From: Serinus canaria
Taxonomy: Eukaryota; Chordata; Aves; Passeriformes; Fringillidae
DNA: 64,000 bases
Direction: 5' to 3'
NCBI RefSeq assembly: GCF_022539315.1
Contig: NC_066323.1
Span: 13,629,719 to 13,693,718, forward strand
The translations under genes and the position numbers were made by a program. This document shows positions 26,150 through 40,000 of the stretch, one piece after another; position 1 is the first letter of the stretch, and each line of letters opens with the position of its first letter. The notes below the pieces were generated by a model that saw nothing but the letters and a program-made list of their open reading frames with translations, had not been told where the DNA came from and ran no database searches.

Positions 26150-27260
26150 ACAAGATGTTGGTGCTGGTCATGGCTCACTGAGAACATTACATTTATTGCC
26201 ATAATGGAATCGAATTTAGTCTTTAATTTACATTTTGACTTCTTGAGAATAAATTAAATTATCCTTCCATTCAAAGGGCTAGTTCATGCCTTGTGGCCTC
26301 CAGGAGGTAAAAAGCTTAAGCAAGAGGCCAATGAAGCACAATCTTTGTGCTTTTGCTTTGCATAAACATGATTTTCAGTCCATTTATGAGCATCTAACTG
26401 TGGGGCTGGAATTTGTTTGCAGAATAATTCATGGGAAGGTTTTCCCTACTGTTAATATGCATTTACCTAAAATAAACTGGATGATTCATCATAAAAATGT
26501 GTAAGAGCGAGATGGATATCACAGGGCTTACTTTGGCAGGAGGATAAATAGGAGATTTTTAAGTTAAACAGATTTTGCCATTATTCATTTAACCAGTTAA
26601 ACATTACAGCAATTGGAAATCTTAAACAGGAATGGAATTCCACCTTCATGGATTATTTGAAATGAAAACCAAGCCAGCCTGAAGCTCATTCAAGTGGCAA
26701 AATTGTACACCACCATGAAGAAGCTGAAACCCCACCTCATTGTCTCCCTTACAGTGTGTAATCTGCCATGGTTTGCACAAAACAGAAAAGCTTTTTCTCA
26801 TCTCCTAGACAAACATGACAGGATTTAGGCTCTGGCAAGACTAAAACAACTCAGCCAATTAGTTTGTGTAGGCTGCATTTGCATCGGAGCTGGGACCACT
26901 GCCACTGATGGGTTACATTCAACAACATGCACTTACCCAAAGCTTTTATTTTAATTAGTAAAGTTTCACAACAAGAATCACTTAGTCATTTCTCCAGATT
27001 GATTGGCTCAATTTTAGTGAATGATTTTTTTTTTTTTTGGTTAGGCTGCTTTTCTGATACTTCATTAATAAGGCAATAAATAAACACCACAGGTTATTGA
27101 ATGACATAGCTGGAAAGCTGATTTGTGATAACTCATCATTATTGGCTCCAATGAATTACATGGCTATAGTTTGTCTGCTGCTGCCATTTCTTTCAGTATT
27201 TTTTATGCTCATGTTCCTGAAGAAAAACAGACTTGTTTCTTGAAGTAAAATGTGTGATTT
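26150..27260. promoter_or_regulatory. Candidate conserved non-coding block
   Basis: About 1.1 kb without recognisable transposons, rich in TAAT/ATTA cores and with a perfect octamer ATTTGCAT at 26877-26884 close to a CCAAT motif. A T14 run at 27025-27038 interrupts it. The texture resembles vertebrate developmental enhancers, but this is inference. Neither conservation nor activity can be judged from the sequence alone. Confidence 0.2.
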
Positions 27261-30200
27261 TTGCTTGTCACTTGAAAGTAATCTTTACAGAACAGCAATA
27301 TTGCCAAGCTGAAGTTTGATCTTATCCTTAAAAAACAAAATAAAAACTCAACAAACAAACAAGTGGCAATTTTATTCAAATCTCAATAAAATACTTGTCT
27401 CACAAAATTACATAAACATCTAAAGCAATCTCTTTAGACAAAGAGCAGCACCCACTCACTCTAAATATATATTTTATTCTTTAACCATTTTTATGTATCT
27501 TCACCAATTTTCCAGTTACATCCTGGACTCAAACTAAGATGATTCAAAGAGCCCTCATACCAATGTCAAATACAGGAGCTACTGCCCCTTCAAACAGTTC
27601 CCTTTTTTTAAATCTAGGACTGGAGTAAGGGCTTCATGGCAATTTCACCCTGAGAGACCACAAGCTGATCATCAGCCATGATCACCATCCTCTTGCTTTT
27701 TCCATTACTCAGGTCCTTTCTCAAATGTTTAACCTCTGTTAATGCATAACCAAACCAAAAGCCCTCAGACAGAGAGAGCGTGAGGTTGACTGAATTCAGC
27801 TGCCCAAACCATGGAGAATGTCTTGGACCTAAGGTTGTTGTTTAGTAGTCTCTATTTTCCAGAGATATTTGCACATGTAAGTAATGACTAAATACTACTT
27901 TTACTGTTGCACCAAACTATTGAGAGCAATATTTTCTGGCATCTAGAACTATTCAAGCACAGTGACCACTTCCTATTTAAAATTACACTTTGAGATTACC
28001 ATAAGCTACATCCTATTCACATAGTGCAAGTTTGCTACACCCTGCATAATTAATTTTCTTGTTTATTTAAACTGTGTTACAGTTAAAAATCTATTGTGTC
28101 TATGATCTATCTTTAGTACTGCTTTTAATCAATTAGCCAGGCCTGGAATTCAGTGAAAATGTCTCATAAAGTTAATATGACAGTATTGTCTATCAAAAAG
28201 TCACGCTGATTTTCTCAGATCTATATCCCTCTTAACTGCACTCATCAAGCACCACATTAGACACTCATTATTTCCAGTCATACTGCCCAAGTAAATAATC
28301 CTATTAACCCTTTCAAAATACTAAAGAAACATAATCTTCTTCCAGAATGCCAAAACTTTACTGCCTAGGAGCTCTAGGAGAAAGAAACAAACATAAAAAT
28401 CCATCAAACCAGGGTTCCTTTGGTGATTCTCTAATTCCTTTGGATACTTGCTATCTGAAACTGCTGATAGGAAAGAACTTATCTTCATCAGGCACAATTC
28501 AGCCTCATGAAAAAGGCATTCACCTGGTTTGGATGAACTTTGTTACTGCCATATGCTAAGAATATGTCATCACAGATATGTACTTCCCCTCCTTCAGATC
28601 ACAACTATTTATATCCTTATAAACTCTCTTCTATACTACTATCAACACTTTTATCATGTTTGACCATAAAATTCTAATTTGGATTTCATCTCCTCTCAAT
28701 ATACTCAGAACCTACATTGTACAGTTTAGCTCTGCTCATGCTGGATTCTTTATCATGCCATCTTGCTGTTTGATCACAATGTAGAATTGATAGAGAAATG
28801 AGACACTGATCAAATTTTTATGAACTATAAGATGTGCACTTTCAATGTGCATTAAAAAAAAGGGGGTTAGGTAGGGGGGAGAGGGCACAAAATAGGAATT
28901 GCCAGTATGGCATCTAGAACAAGATAAACTGAATACCATTTTTGGCTTGACCAGGACAGTAACCAGATCACTGCTGAGTAGGATTATTAAGCTCAGAGGT
29001 CTTAAAAATATTGACAAAGCCTCCAAAAAAGCCTAAATAATGTTAAAATATAACAAATATTAAATGAAAATCCATCCTCTTGTAATGAGAATATCAAAGA
29101 ATGAAATTAACTTTTTTTCTCAACACAAAAGTCACTAGTGGACTTTTTTATGAGTCTTCTCATTTTACAGAAATAAAAAGCAGATGCCAAAAGTAACTTT
29201 TCAATGCACAATTACAGACCTGTGCAGGATCTTTGGCCACAAGACCAATTGTATTAGATTAATTATTCTGGGCTCAGAACTCAATCACTCCAAGGCTACA
29301 TATCTGCACAGTCATATGCAAAATTCAGCTAAATCAGTGAAAATGGAAAACATCCAGGACTGGCATCAGAAAATCCTCTGCCACGATCTGCCTTCCAAAC
29401 ATTTCAGAAAAACACTGCAGCTTCACAGCTACCACCATTTGCAGGTATTTAAGCCTCAAGCATACAATAACCCCCCTGCACCCACCCTGCCACCAGGTTC
29501 TGCTCTGCTCACAGCTGAAATGGCCCTTCCTGGCTCAGGTGTGGCACAAAGGGCAGCTGATGCCAGCACAGGTAGGATGAACAATGCAGGGCAGTTCCTG
29601 ATTTATGGGCACAGCCTGTGGAGCTGAAGGGCACCTATTGTTTAGCATATGGTGTATTCAACCACATCACACAGGTTTGCATAAATCTGAAATATAAAGA
29701 CTGCAGAAAGGGGGAAAGGCAGTACAAGCCAGAGCACTCTGATTAGCTCTAGACCTTTTCCTACTACAGCTATTATGAGTGCCCAAGCAACCTGCCAAGG
29801 CTCAAAGTAGAACAGGGAGAGAGGGTACCTGGAAAGAGCATTGGGATGATGCATCCAGAAGGCAGAGGAATAATAGAAATACTACAGGGAGAGATAAGAT
29901 TGCTCTTCACAATCAGCTTCATTCAAGAAAAATGAGATTTCTCATATTCAGGCATTTACCCATCCTATGATGAGTGAACATTAAAAATTTAACAAATTCT
30001 TTCTATTCACAGGCTCTTATCCTCTCTCCATCAGTGTATTTAACTCATCCTCATGTGCATAATTTCTTAATTCCCATAACTATTTTTACCAGGTAAAATC
30101 TGCATTGTATTCCAATAATGTTAGAAACGATCCAATTTTGCAGCACTGAAGAGTGAAATCATAATTTCTTACATTGTTTAAGTTGTCTAAAGCACTCAAA

Positions 30201-33200
30201 ATTGCCTTCTCAACCATTTTTGTGGCAATTCACATCCAAGACAAACAGCTGCTATTCATGAGATAATGAAAGCACCATTGCAAACACAGAGAACCCCATG
30301 TTATTTGACTTGAAGAAATCACTGAGGCCATTATTCATCACCTCACAAAACATAATACATTACCTCACAAGAGGTAGAGTAAGGTCTCTATTCACCCCTG
30401 TCAGTGCAGGCACATCAAAGTGGCAAAAACCTCAAAGTTTAGTGCAAAATTTCAACTCAGGCCTTAAAAAATTAAACTGAAATAATAAGAAGGTTTATTG
30501 CAGGCCCCCTGCACATATATAGGAGGACTGTAAAGCATAAATAACTCCTGTCTTAATGCTACAAAAATTATTCAGCTTTTCAGATCCACCACAACACGAG
30601 CTTAAAAACCCACTGTACATGGCCATACCAAATAGTCCAGCTTTTTTTGTGAGTGAGCAACCATCCCTTCATCACTTCATTTCACTTTAACAGCACCCAC
30701 TCCTGAGCAGGGCCACCACTGCTCTACATCTAGGGAAAACCAGCAGGGAAACAAGCCCTGTTCAAAACATTCAGCTACTTCAGAAGGAAAACACTGGCAC
30801 CAAACCAGCAGAAATATTTATTTGGATTAAGATACTCTCATTAAATACATTTATTGTGAAGTCTAGTGACAGCAGGGGTTGATTTCAGAGACTTAGTCTT
30901 CTCCAAACACAATGACATCCCCCCATCCCATACAGAATGTTTTTTTAAATGACTGGCAGGAACAGCAAGAGCCAGGAGAAGGGGCTAGAGCAAGAGCAAA
31001 CAGTCAGCCAGTGCCACCTCCAGCAGGACACTGACCTGTTCTGTGGCATGTCCCTGCCCTGAGCTGGTTTGGTTGAGCCATCCCAGCTGAGAGCAAGAGA
31101 TGCCAAAGGAGGTCATTGCTTTGCTCAGGTAGATGCCCAGGAATAACAAGCTTTTATGTAATCTTCCAAACAATGCTACACCTTTCATTTGCTGTAGTTT
31201 GCACGTTGCCTGCAGATTTATTTAATGCATTGCTTGGACTCTCAGTGGAGCTCCCAGTGCCTTGCACAGCAACCCAGAGAAAGCCATGACACACCAAAAG
31301 CAGAGAAAGAGCCCCACTTTTACTAAAAAAACAGATGTTCTGAGAAACATCAGCAACTTACTGTAATTATTTATGCTTTGAAATCATGAAGTGCTTGTTG
31401 AGGAAGAAAATGATCCTAGCAGACACAGCCCTTTCTCTAGGCTCCTACTGGAATTCATTCCCAGCCCCTGCTCTAACATGTCACTGCAGGAGCACAGAGC
31501 AGTGCATGATACCCAGCAATCAAATTCCCAGCACCTCTGACAGATCCAATGGATCTGACCCACAGCTTAAAAGAGACATCACCAGCTGCTTCTCCTCAGA
31601 CTTCAAGGCACTTTCCAGCTGACTCCTCTCTTTCAGGCCATAAAACCATATGTGCTACCTTGCTCTGAAAGAGGCATCCTAAATGTGAAGGGAAAAAGTA
31701 GAGTAGGAGACAATTCCTGCATTCCTTTCTTTTCTTACAGCAGCACCAAGCCAGGTGTCCAAGCCCAGGGCTCACTAAGAGTAAAGCAATGCAGTAACCA
31801 GGCAGAAACTCAGGGAGCTTTATTGACCATGATGAAACACCAGTGTCAAAAAAAGGAAAAAGTCTGTGTTTAGAGGAACTTCACCAATTCTCCTTATTCT
31901 TGTAAAGAGGGTAAAGGAATTGCCTGTTTGAAACTCCCAAACCCATCTGTGCAGCCAAGTTACACTGAAAAAATTACACCAAAAAAAAATTAGCTGTAGA
32001 CCGAAGATCAATAAGTGCATGGGCATGGCTAATGACTAAATAAATACTGCTGGAAAGCTTGGAAGGAAATTTGGAACACAGCTCAGAATTCCTGGTCTAC
32101 TGATTATGTATCTGTAGGATTGTGATATGCATCTCACTGGCAGAGGCAAGTTTTTACAAATACTAATTACCCAAATGTTTTTTTAGACAGAGTCTAAAAT
32201 ACAGTCTTGTTAACGAAGCCAGATCACAGCCATTTAAAAACACCTGGAAATCATTCTTGGGGACTGGTTCAAGTGCAAATTCTATTTAGAAAATGTGGCA
32301 TTTCTACCAGCTAACTTACAGCGAATGGATACAACTATATAGCCACAGAAAGCCAACTCCTAATAGTAAAAAGCAGTATGATAGATACCAGTGAATTAGG
32401 CAGCAGTAAAAACATTTTATGAGAAAACAAGTTTTGATAGTAATTCTTCCCCTGGACTTGTAAAGGGTATTTTTCAGTTCCTCAGTAAAGAGGGCCTTAG
32501 TTCACTACAAGTCACCCAAACAGGGTGAACACAGGAACTGGCTTAGCCCAACTACTCATCTTAAGCCCTACAAGCAGGGCTACCTTGATACCCCACCCTC
32601 AAAATGGGATTTCAGAATCTCACTTGGGCAGAGAGCTCCGAGCAGTTCAGTCTCTGCCCCAGCTGTGCCCCTGCTGCAGCTCCAGGTGAGGTTGCCATGG
32701 CCAGCTGTGTTCTTCAGGATGAGCTGCTGAGGAAATCTGCAGGCTCACAGGATCAGGATCTGCACAGGAGAGCAGTGCAGAGCTAGGAGCACCCAAAAAC
32801 CCCTGAAATAACAGAACAACCCAGCTCCTCTCACTCACACTCAGTACTGCAATTCCTGCCTGAAAGCCCCTGGTGCCTTAAATGAAAAGCAGGATCATAA
32901 GGATTTCCAAGCAGACAAACCTGGCAATGCCATCCCATTGCTGCCCAGACTGGATCCATACCAGGGGAGAGCTCCAACCCAGCCCTGGGAATGCTGCTGG
33001 CTGAGACCAGGGCAATGCTTTCCCCCCTGCATTCAGGGGGGATTCAGAAATTTGCACTTGTATTCACCAATCCTAGGATGACTTCAGGGAGAAGATCACT
33101 TCATTCTGGGGCAAACCTCAAGCTTCTTTCCCCTAGAACATGACATTTGCTTCTCAACTGTTGTTGTTACAATGCTGTGAAGAAGAAAGCATCAGCTAAA

Positions 33201-34010
33201 TTATTAAATAGGTCATAATTGTTTCTTGCCATGTCAAGCCAAATGAAGATATTTTCTGCAAGCCCTTGTGGAGATTTGGTGGTGAAAAGAGTTTTCTGAC
33301 ACAGCAAAAATTTTCAAAATGGAATTAAAAATTTCTATTTGGAAAAGGAAATAAAGTTAAACACAAGTTTTAAAATCAGAATCACATGGAAACTCTCTCC
33401 TTTGATCATTCAACTTGTACTAGCAATCTGAGGGTAAACTGCTGGTGCAACTAATATTTTGTAAGGTACTCTGTGATGTAGCCAAGTATTAACTGCCAGA
33501 CTGCTGGAAAACATTCGTTTTCTGCCAAGCTTTCCTTTTGTTTTACAAAGCTATGAATAAATATAGTGGAATGTTATAAAGAATGGCTGTTTGATAATAC
33601 CTTTTTTCTTGGTAGACCTAACTTTCATCAGACTTCTTAAATGTACAGCTGGTATGTAAGAAAAAAACGCAATTTTAAACAGGAAATTCAGATGGTGGTT
33701 GAATAATTACTCTCACCTTTTCTATTGAACTTTGCAGTATAAACTTTGGACTGGATTTGACACACTTCTGGATTCATGCAGACCAGTCTGCAGTACTGCA
33801 TACAAAGCAGAGCAAGGAAACCCAGACCCACATGGAGTGCAAACTCAAAAAAGGTTTGACCCACCAGCTGCTTTATGTAGTAGTTTATCTGGAGATCAAC
33901 CAGCTGTTTTCAGCTGCCTCTTCACCAGAACTGAGCTATTGTCAGACACTGTAAAGGAGCAACACAACTTCTTTTCATTCTATTAAAAACTATAAAGCAA
34001 TAATACAGCC
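27260..34010. other. Unique AT-rich non-coding stretch
   Basis: No gene is supported. The 147-codon open frame at 29184-29627 shows no domain or protein-like composition. GC-richer pockets occur near 29490-29620 and 32600-33030. The only clear structure is the hairpin at 33021-33042. Confidence 0.55.
33021..33042. repeat. GC-strong perfect hairpin, 9-bp arms, 4-nt loop
   Basis: TCCCCCCTG (33021-33029) and CAGGGGGGA (33034-33042) are exact reverse complements around the loop CATT. The arm composition makes the stem very stable in single-stranded DNA or RNA. It resembles a bacterial terminator stem but lacks a T-run, and nothing else here is bacterial. Confidence 0.85.
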
Positions 34011-34080
34011 AAAAAACTCAAAATAAAGGAATAAAAAAAAAAAAACTCAAAATAAAGGAATTTTTTAAAAAAACTCAAAA
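34011..34080. repeat. A-rich tandem repeat, about 2.6 units
   Basis: The unit AAAAAACTCAAAATAAAGGA occurs at 34011-34030 and again at about 34040-34059, with a third partial copy (AAAAAAACTCAAAA) at about 34066-34080. The units are separated by variable A or T runs. This is a short slippage-type tandem array in non-coding DNA. Confidence 0.85.
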
Positions 34081-37000
34081 AAGTAAGTTAAAACCTGTAT
34101 TTTACAAAAAAAACCCTACACTTTAGAGAAGAAGCCTTTTCTTCATGCTAGTAGGAAACATGACAATTTTATTTATAATTTAATAACTAAAGAAATTAGT
34201 CTGTTCTCTTGTGTAACCATATTAAGAGGGTAGATTCATATCCTAACAGAGGCATTTACAGCATAGTAACTTCAGAGACCATTAAAACCCTAAGAGGGAA
34301 GTTACTCTCTGTCTCTGCATGCATACAATTTCTCAATAACCATGCCTAGCCCTTATTAATGACCATCTTTTACTTTCCACTAGGATTTCTAAAAATCCTA
34401 CTCTAATTCCAATAGAAACAGCTGGGTTTTTTTCAGGAAGTCTTAAATATTTATTTTGTTATTAACAAAAATAAAACAAAAGCCTTAATAATATTGTTCC
34501 AATGATTACAGACAACTGATAGCACACAGAAGCTGATGTACTTGCCTACATAGATGGAACAATTTAAGAATATTCAAGAACACACAGTGAGAATGCATTA
34601 ATAGAACTTCTTCCAGCCTAGCCCTAACAGAGTGCTGATTAATTGGGTTTTCCTGAGCTACTGCACTGACTCACTGCACACATACCCAGGTTCTGGGTGC
34701 AGCAAGCACCAGCTCTGATACTGAGACAGAAAACACATGGACACTCTCATGCTTACAAAACTTTGTCCCCTTCACTGAGAGCAGGAACAAAACTAGGTTA
34801 GGAAGAGTTTTGCTAGAGCTCCCACACATTAGAGCAACTTTCTGCCCTGTTCTTCATACATTCTTTTATATCACATTCAAAAAGCTTTTAACTGGGCAGC
34901 AAAACAACTTTCATTTGCTGCAATGTATATCTAATTTTAACTGTGAAAATGCCTTGAAAATTGGGACCAAACATGTATTAAGGCCTATTGTGACTTTCAT
35001 AAAGATATATTTCAATTTCTTACCTCTAACAATTTAGTTCTACCAGTAAGCTACCTAGGTAAAGCTTAAGATATAGCAAATTAAGATCTGTTTAGAATAA
35101 CCTCCTACAGAAAGCTTGCTGAAGAGGAAAAATTTAGGACTATCCAAGGAAAGACAGACTTACTCTTGTTATTCTTCTACTATGTTCAGAGAAAAAGATG
35201 CTCTAATTGTGTTCTAACTAAAGAGCAATTGCTCCACTTTCCTTTTATTTCTGAGACAACCCAAGCCACCAGACATTTCAGCTAGTTGCTTGTGTCTGAC
35301 TAAGTAATACCCAATCAAGTTTTTTTCCTCTTAAAGAGTCTCAGAACATGTATTGCTCAGGTTATATACTTATCCATGCTCACACTGATGAAATAAGATA
35401 TTTGCTGAACATAAACCCAACACTGTTCTTGGGTATTTAACAACCAAACAGGAGAACACACATTGTACTGGCAAAGAGAATTCCATAAATAAGTATTTGC
35501 CAAGCATGTCCCATCCTTAGATACCATGTGCTCTGTGACAGTAAAGCAGGCATGGCACAGTAATAAATTTGATGATCTAAATCCCATTAATTCTTAGAGA
35601 AAGCTGAGCATGTAACACTCAGCAAAGTGCTATGGTTGTTCTGCCACTGAAGTGTTGGGACTTCCCACTCCCCCCTTCCCTTCAGTCTGGAAACAAACAC
35701 ACAAGATTTGTCTTTGTAACAGATTGCACTAAAATATCTGGCATCCATACAATACATAAATGTTTGCCAAATAACATGTATGCAGAGATATCTTAATAAT
35801 AAATGCAGCAGCTGTTTGCTATCTTAGGATGTAACAGAGAAACAGGGAGAAATTATCTGTTATCATTGTGTTACCAAATGAGAGTTGAGACAAAAATGAA
35901 AAAAGGCATTGTTTATGACACAGCTTACAAACAAAATAACATCTTTCAGAACTTTAGATAAAAAATCTGGAGAGGCAGAAACCCACAGAGTCAGTGTCCT
36001 TAAATAATCAAATCAGTCTAGCAGCAAATGAAAGTCATCTTTTGAATGTGTGTTTCTCAATTTTTTTTTTACATTCAGTTCAGAACCCCCATGGACAGAC
36101 ACATCAGGGACAACAAAACCCATTTGATCCTAAATTCTCTAGTAGTTTCTCAGCTGGCATGTTCAGAGCAGCCAGCTCTCAAAAAAGTGTGCAGTGCATA
36201 GGTTTACCAACAGGTTGGAAGACACAATTCATTTGTAACAGAAACTGCATTTGAAATTTTGTTTCATTTTACTTTTCTCCAGTCACAGAAATCAATGACA
36301 GCAGCCAGCAAAGGCAGAGTAAGCCACACGCCCAAACCTGACTCCTAGCAGACACTGGATAAAAACTGGCTGCAGTTTCCACTGAGTTTGTATTCCCAAG
36401 TATCTACAGTTATTGTAAAAGTGACATTTTGCCATCTCAGCCCAACTCCTGCTGTGCTTTCCTTGTGCCCAGCCCTCAGCCTCGGGGAGCTTTGCCAAGC
36501 AAGGCTGAACAGGGACATGTCCTTTGCCAGGGTGCCCTGGATGCTCCCAACTGCACAATCCAGGCTCACCCTTCAAGGAGCTGCTGCTTTTCCTGGAGCT
36601 CCAGGGCCACAGGCTGCCCTGAGACTGCCAAAACAGCCTCACAGGACAGTGACTGACCCTCCTTTCTCCTGGAGGTAACAGTTGTGCTAGTAAACCTAAG
36701 CATCCACTGATTGCCTTAATTCAGCAATTAATTGGAATTAGAGAGATCAGCTCCCATACACTAAGGCCAGCTCTATGGCATTTATCCCAAGCTGGAAACT
36801 TGTTCAAAGTTTCTACTGAGAAAATCCCTCTCAAATACACCTTTTTAAGTTCCTATTCCTGTTCCCTAAACTTAGACTTGAACATAATTTGCCTTTTTAA
36901 AAATTGTATTTTGAATCAAACATTGGAAAACACCACTGTGAAGAACCCAAGTGGTGACTGAATAATAAACTGGTTTGAAATTCATGAAATCACCTGCAGC

Positions 37001-40000
37001 CCAGGCATTTCCTGTTCTACGAGGGAGAAGTACAAAAGCAGTTTGGTAAGAAAGGGAGCACAAGAAAAATGGCTTCAGATAGAATCAATTTCTACAGCAG
37101 AAAGTCATAGGTAAGTAGATTAATGCAGTTCTAGTGCAGCTTTGCAATGAGAAGAAAAATAGTTCTTGCTTGCAAGAAGTTCAAGGACATGAAGTAAGGC
37201 ACAGAAATTTGTTGTTGAAAATAAGTATTTTATTCCTGCACCTGCAGGATTGTCTTGCCAGATACACAGACTTGGCCAGGCAGATGTCTTGCCTATTGTG
37301 CCAATTTGGTAACCTAGCAATGGTATCAGAGATCCACTTAAAAGAAAAATACTGCATTTTCCAAGGGAAAAATAACTGGTTTTGTTAATAAAACAGCAGT
37401 ATTGAAGTAATCAGTTCTGGCTAATTTCAAAAACATATCTGAAACAGACAAAAATTATCTACTAAGTAGGGTTTATGCATTCCCTACTTTTTGCACATAG
37501 AAGAAAGTTCTAAGAAAGCTGCTTCATGAATATGTCAGGAGGATGAATTTTATTTGGGGTTGGAGCCCAGGTTACACATCAGAAAAGAGTCAACAGCTGG
37601 GTGTATAAGTCAGCTTGTAACAAGCAGGTTGCCCTCACAACCCACATCAATCATCAACCACCAATCTGACCCCAGACTGAACTTGTATACAAATTAAATT
37701 CATCATTCCTGCTTGAGCCCAAATCAGATATGGTTTGCTTTGTGGTCAAGGATTGGGTAGAAAATTGTATGTTAATAAAAAGAATTACTTTCTTAACTCA
37801 CCCATCAGAACCATTCAGCTTAGTAGACTAAACTGCAAATGAGCTGCCTTGCACCACAGATAATGCCTATCAAGAAGAAACACAGGAGTAAAGGCAAATA
37901 TTCTTCATCTTAACAAAAACCCCTGTGTGAAAAACTGTAGCCTTTTCTGTAGTTCTTTGAAATACAATGCTGGAAGAGGATTTCAATCCTGGTAATAACT
38001 TGTCACCTGGATGATGAACAGAAATGTAGAAAAGTACTGAAGTTCTAGCAAGAAGAAGACACATCCAGTGTCCTTAAGCTTAAAACAGCTTTCCACTCAT
38101 ACAAAATTTTTCTAAATTAAGAGTTTCACATAATGAAAAAAAAAAATAAAAAATACTGGGTTTATAGAAAGCTTTCTTTACAATAGGTGTCATCTTTATC
38201 CATTCTTAACTGACATTCAGAACAACTCTTACTCATGTTGTCTTTTTACTCCTTATTTACAGTGCCTCTGTAAACAGGGGAATCATCAGTTTTCAAACAG
38301 CAGTAGCAGTAGTAAGACAAAGGGCTTATATCAAGCCATGGTCAATTTGATTATTGTCAAGAAATATCTGTTTATACTGACCAATTTTATAAACCAAGAA
38401 AAAATGTTTCACAATTATTTGGGACAATTCTGTTAGCTCAGATAAAGCAGAACTTCCAAAATCTTGTCGAATGGCTTCCTCAAAAATGAGAATAAAGAAG
38501 CAGTTTACATTGTAATGTTCAATTTACAAGTTAGGAATATGACCACTATTCAGGTCTCTCAGGTTCAGTGTGTTCAACCAATGCCACCTTTACAGGCTCT
38601 CCTCCCAGCATACCAGTTGGTTTTGATACAGTTTCTTCAGAATGAATAAAGAACCTTAATGAACTACAGGAATGTCAATAACTGTAGGCACTAATTGGTC
38701 AGTTAGGACCATGAATTTTCAGGGTTCTCAAGCAGTTATCAGTTCCTGCTATTCCTTATGTAAGTTCCTATTCCAAATATTACATATTTGCTTTGCTGAC
38801 ACTTAAAAAAATGAGGTTTCTTTTCTGAATTCTCAGTATTTCATTCATGAGCCCTTTTTATGCAGCGATTCCACACCTGACAGCAGGCCCTAAAGTAATC
38901 ATACACCCTAAACAATTACACCAACTCATAAAAATAAGCAGTGCATAAAATGTTACAGAAGAACATTACCTTACAATACTTGGCACCCTCAGGGGATCCA
39001 TTTTCCTTTCACAAACACATAGTTCCCTTTGACATTAATGGGAGCTACATGAATAAGAAAAAAAGCAATAGATCCTTTGCTTGGAAAACACATTTGTGCC
39101 AAGTGGGTATTGGCAACCCGTTTAGCCCAGGTGATTGGTGGGGGCCCTACCCAGAGACAATCACCTGCAGGCTGCTGGTTTTTATTCCATCCAGCTGAAA
39201 ACCACAAGTGTCATAACTGCTCTGAGGATCACTTGCTGATTTATTTTCTTGGGGCACTTAACATTCACTTTTAAGGGAGAGCACTAATTGGGGTGTGTTC
39301 TGTAAAGTGGTCCTTCCAGTGTGTTTAAACACATTGGTACACTCCAGTGTTAATTAAGCAAAACAATTTGTACAGCACTGGAACAATTCTCTGCCATTGG
39401 GAAATAAGCAGTAAATTAGACATAAACTTTAAAGTTTCCAGATCTCAACACAGTTATGCAAAATTAGATGCAGGTCATTAAAAAAAAAAGTCAGAACTGC
39501 TTTGTAGTCTGTATTTTCCTTCATGTTCCAGAAAATAATTACACAACAACAGAGGTAAGTAAAATAAACAAACAGGTTACACCTTTGGCATCAACTGTTA
39601 AAAACTACAATACCTATATCTATGATATATAGCCATATAATTATATTTATATCTATTTGGTCACAGAATTATAGAGACCAGCTATGTCACAATATGTTTC
39701 ACAGTAGAGTTTTGGATCAAATATTTTGAGTTCATCTGTTTAATCTCAGCTTGAATTTCTGATATGGAACAAATGCAATAGCTTTGAGAAGGTAGGGCAA
39801 CAATATCACCAGCCACCAAAACCCCCCAATAAATAAATAAATAAGTAAAAAAAAAACAAAACAAACTAACAACCAACCCAAAGAAAATGAGAAGGCACAA
39901 GAAATATGCAGCTGTATAAGAAGCCTCAAAACCTCACCCACTTTCACAAAAAAAAAAAAAAAATTTCTTCTGTCCTTTTTACTCATCCTTTGCCCTCCTG

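Noticed and set aside
29184..29627. 147-codon plus-strand open frame
   Set aside because: Composition and context are like other chance frames, and no domain or homologous family is recognised.
33021..33042. Bacterial-type terminator
   Set aside because: There is a stem but no T-run, and all other evidence indicates vertebrate DNA.
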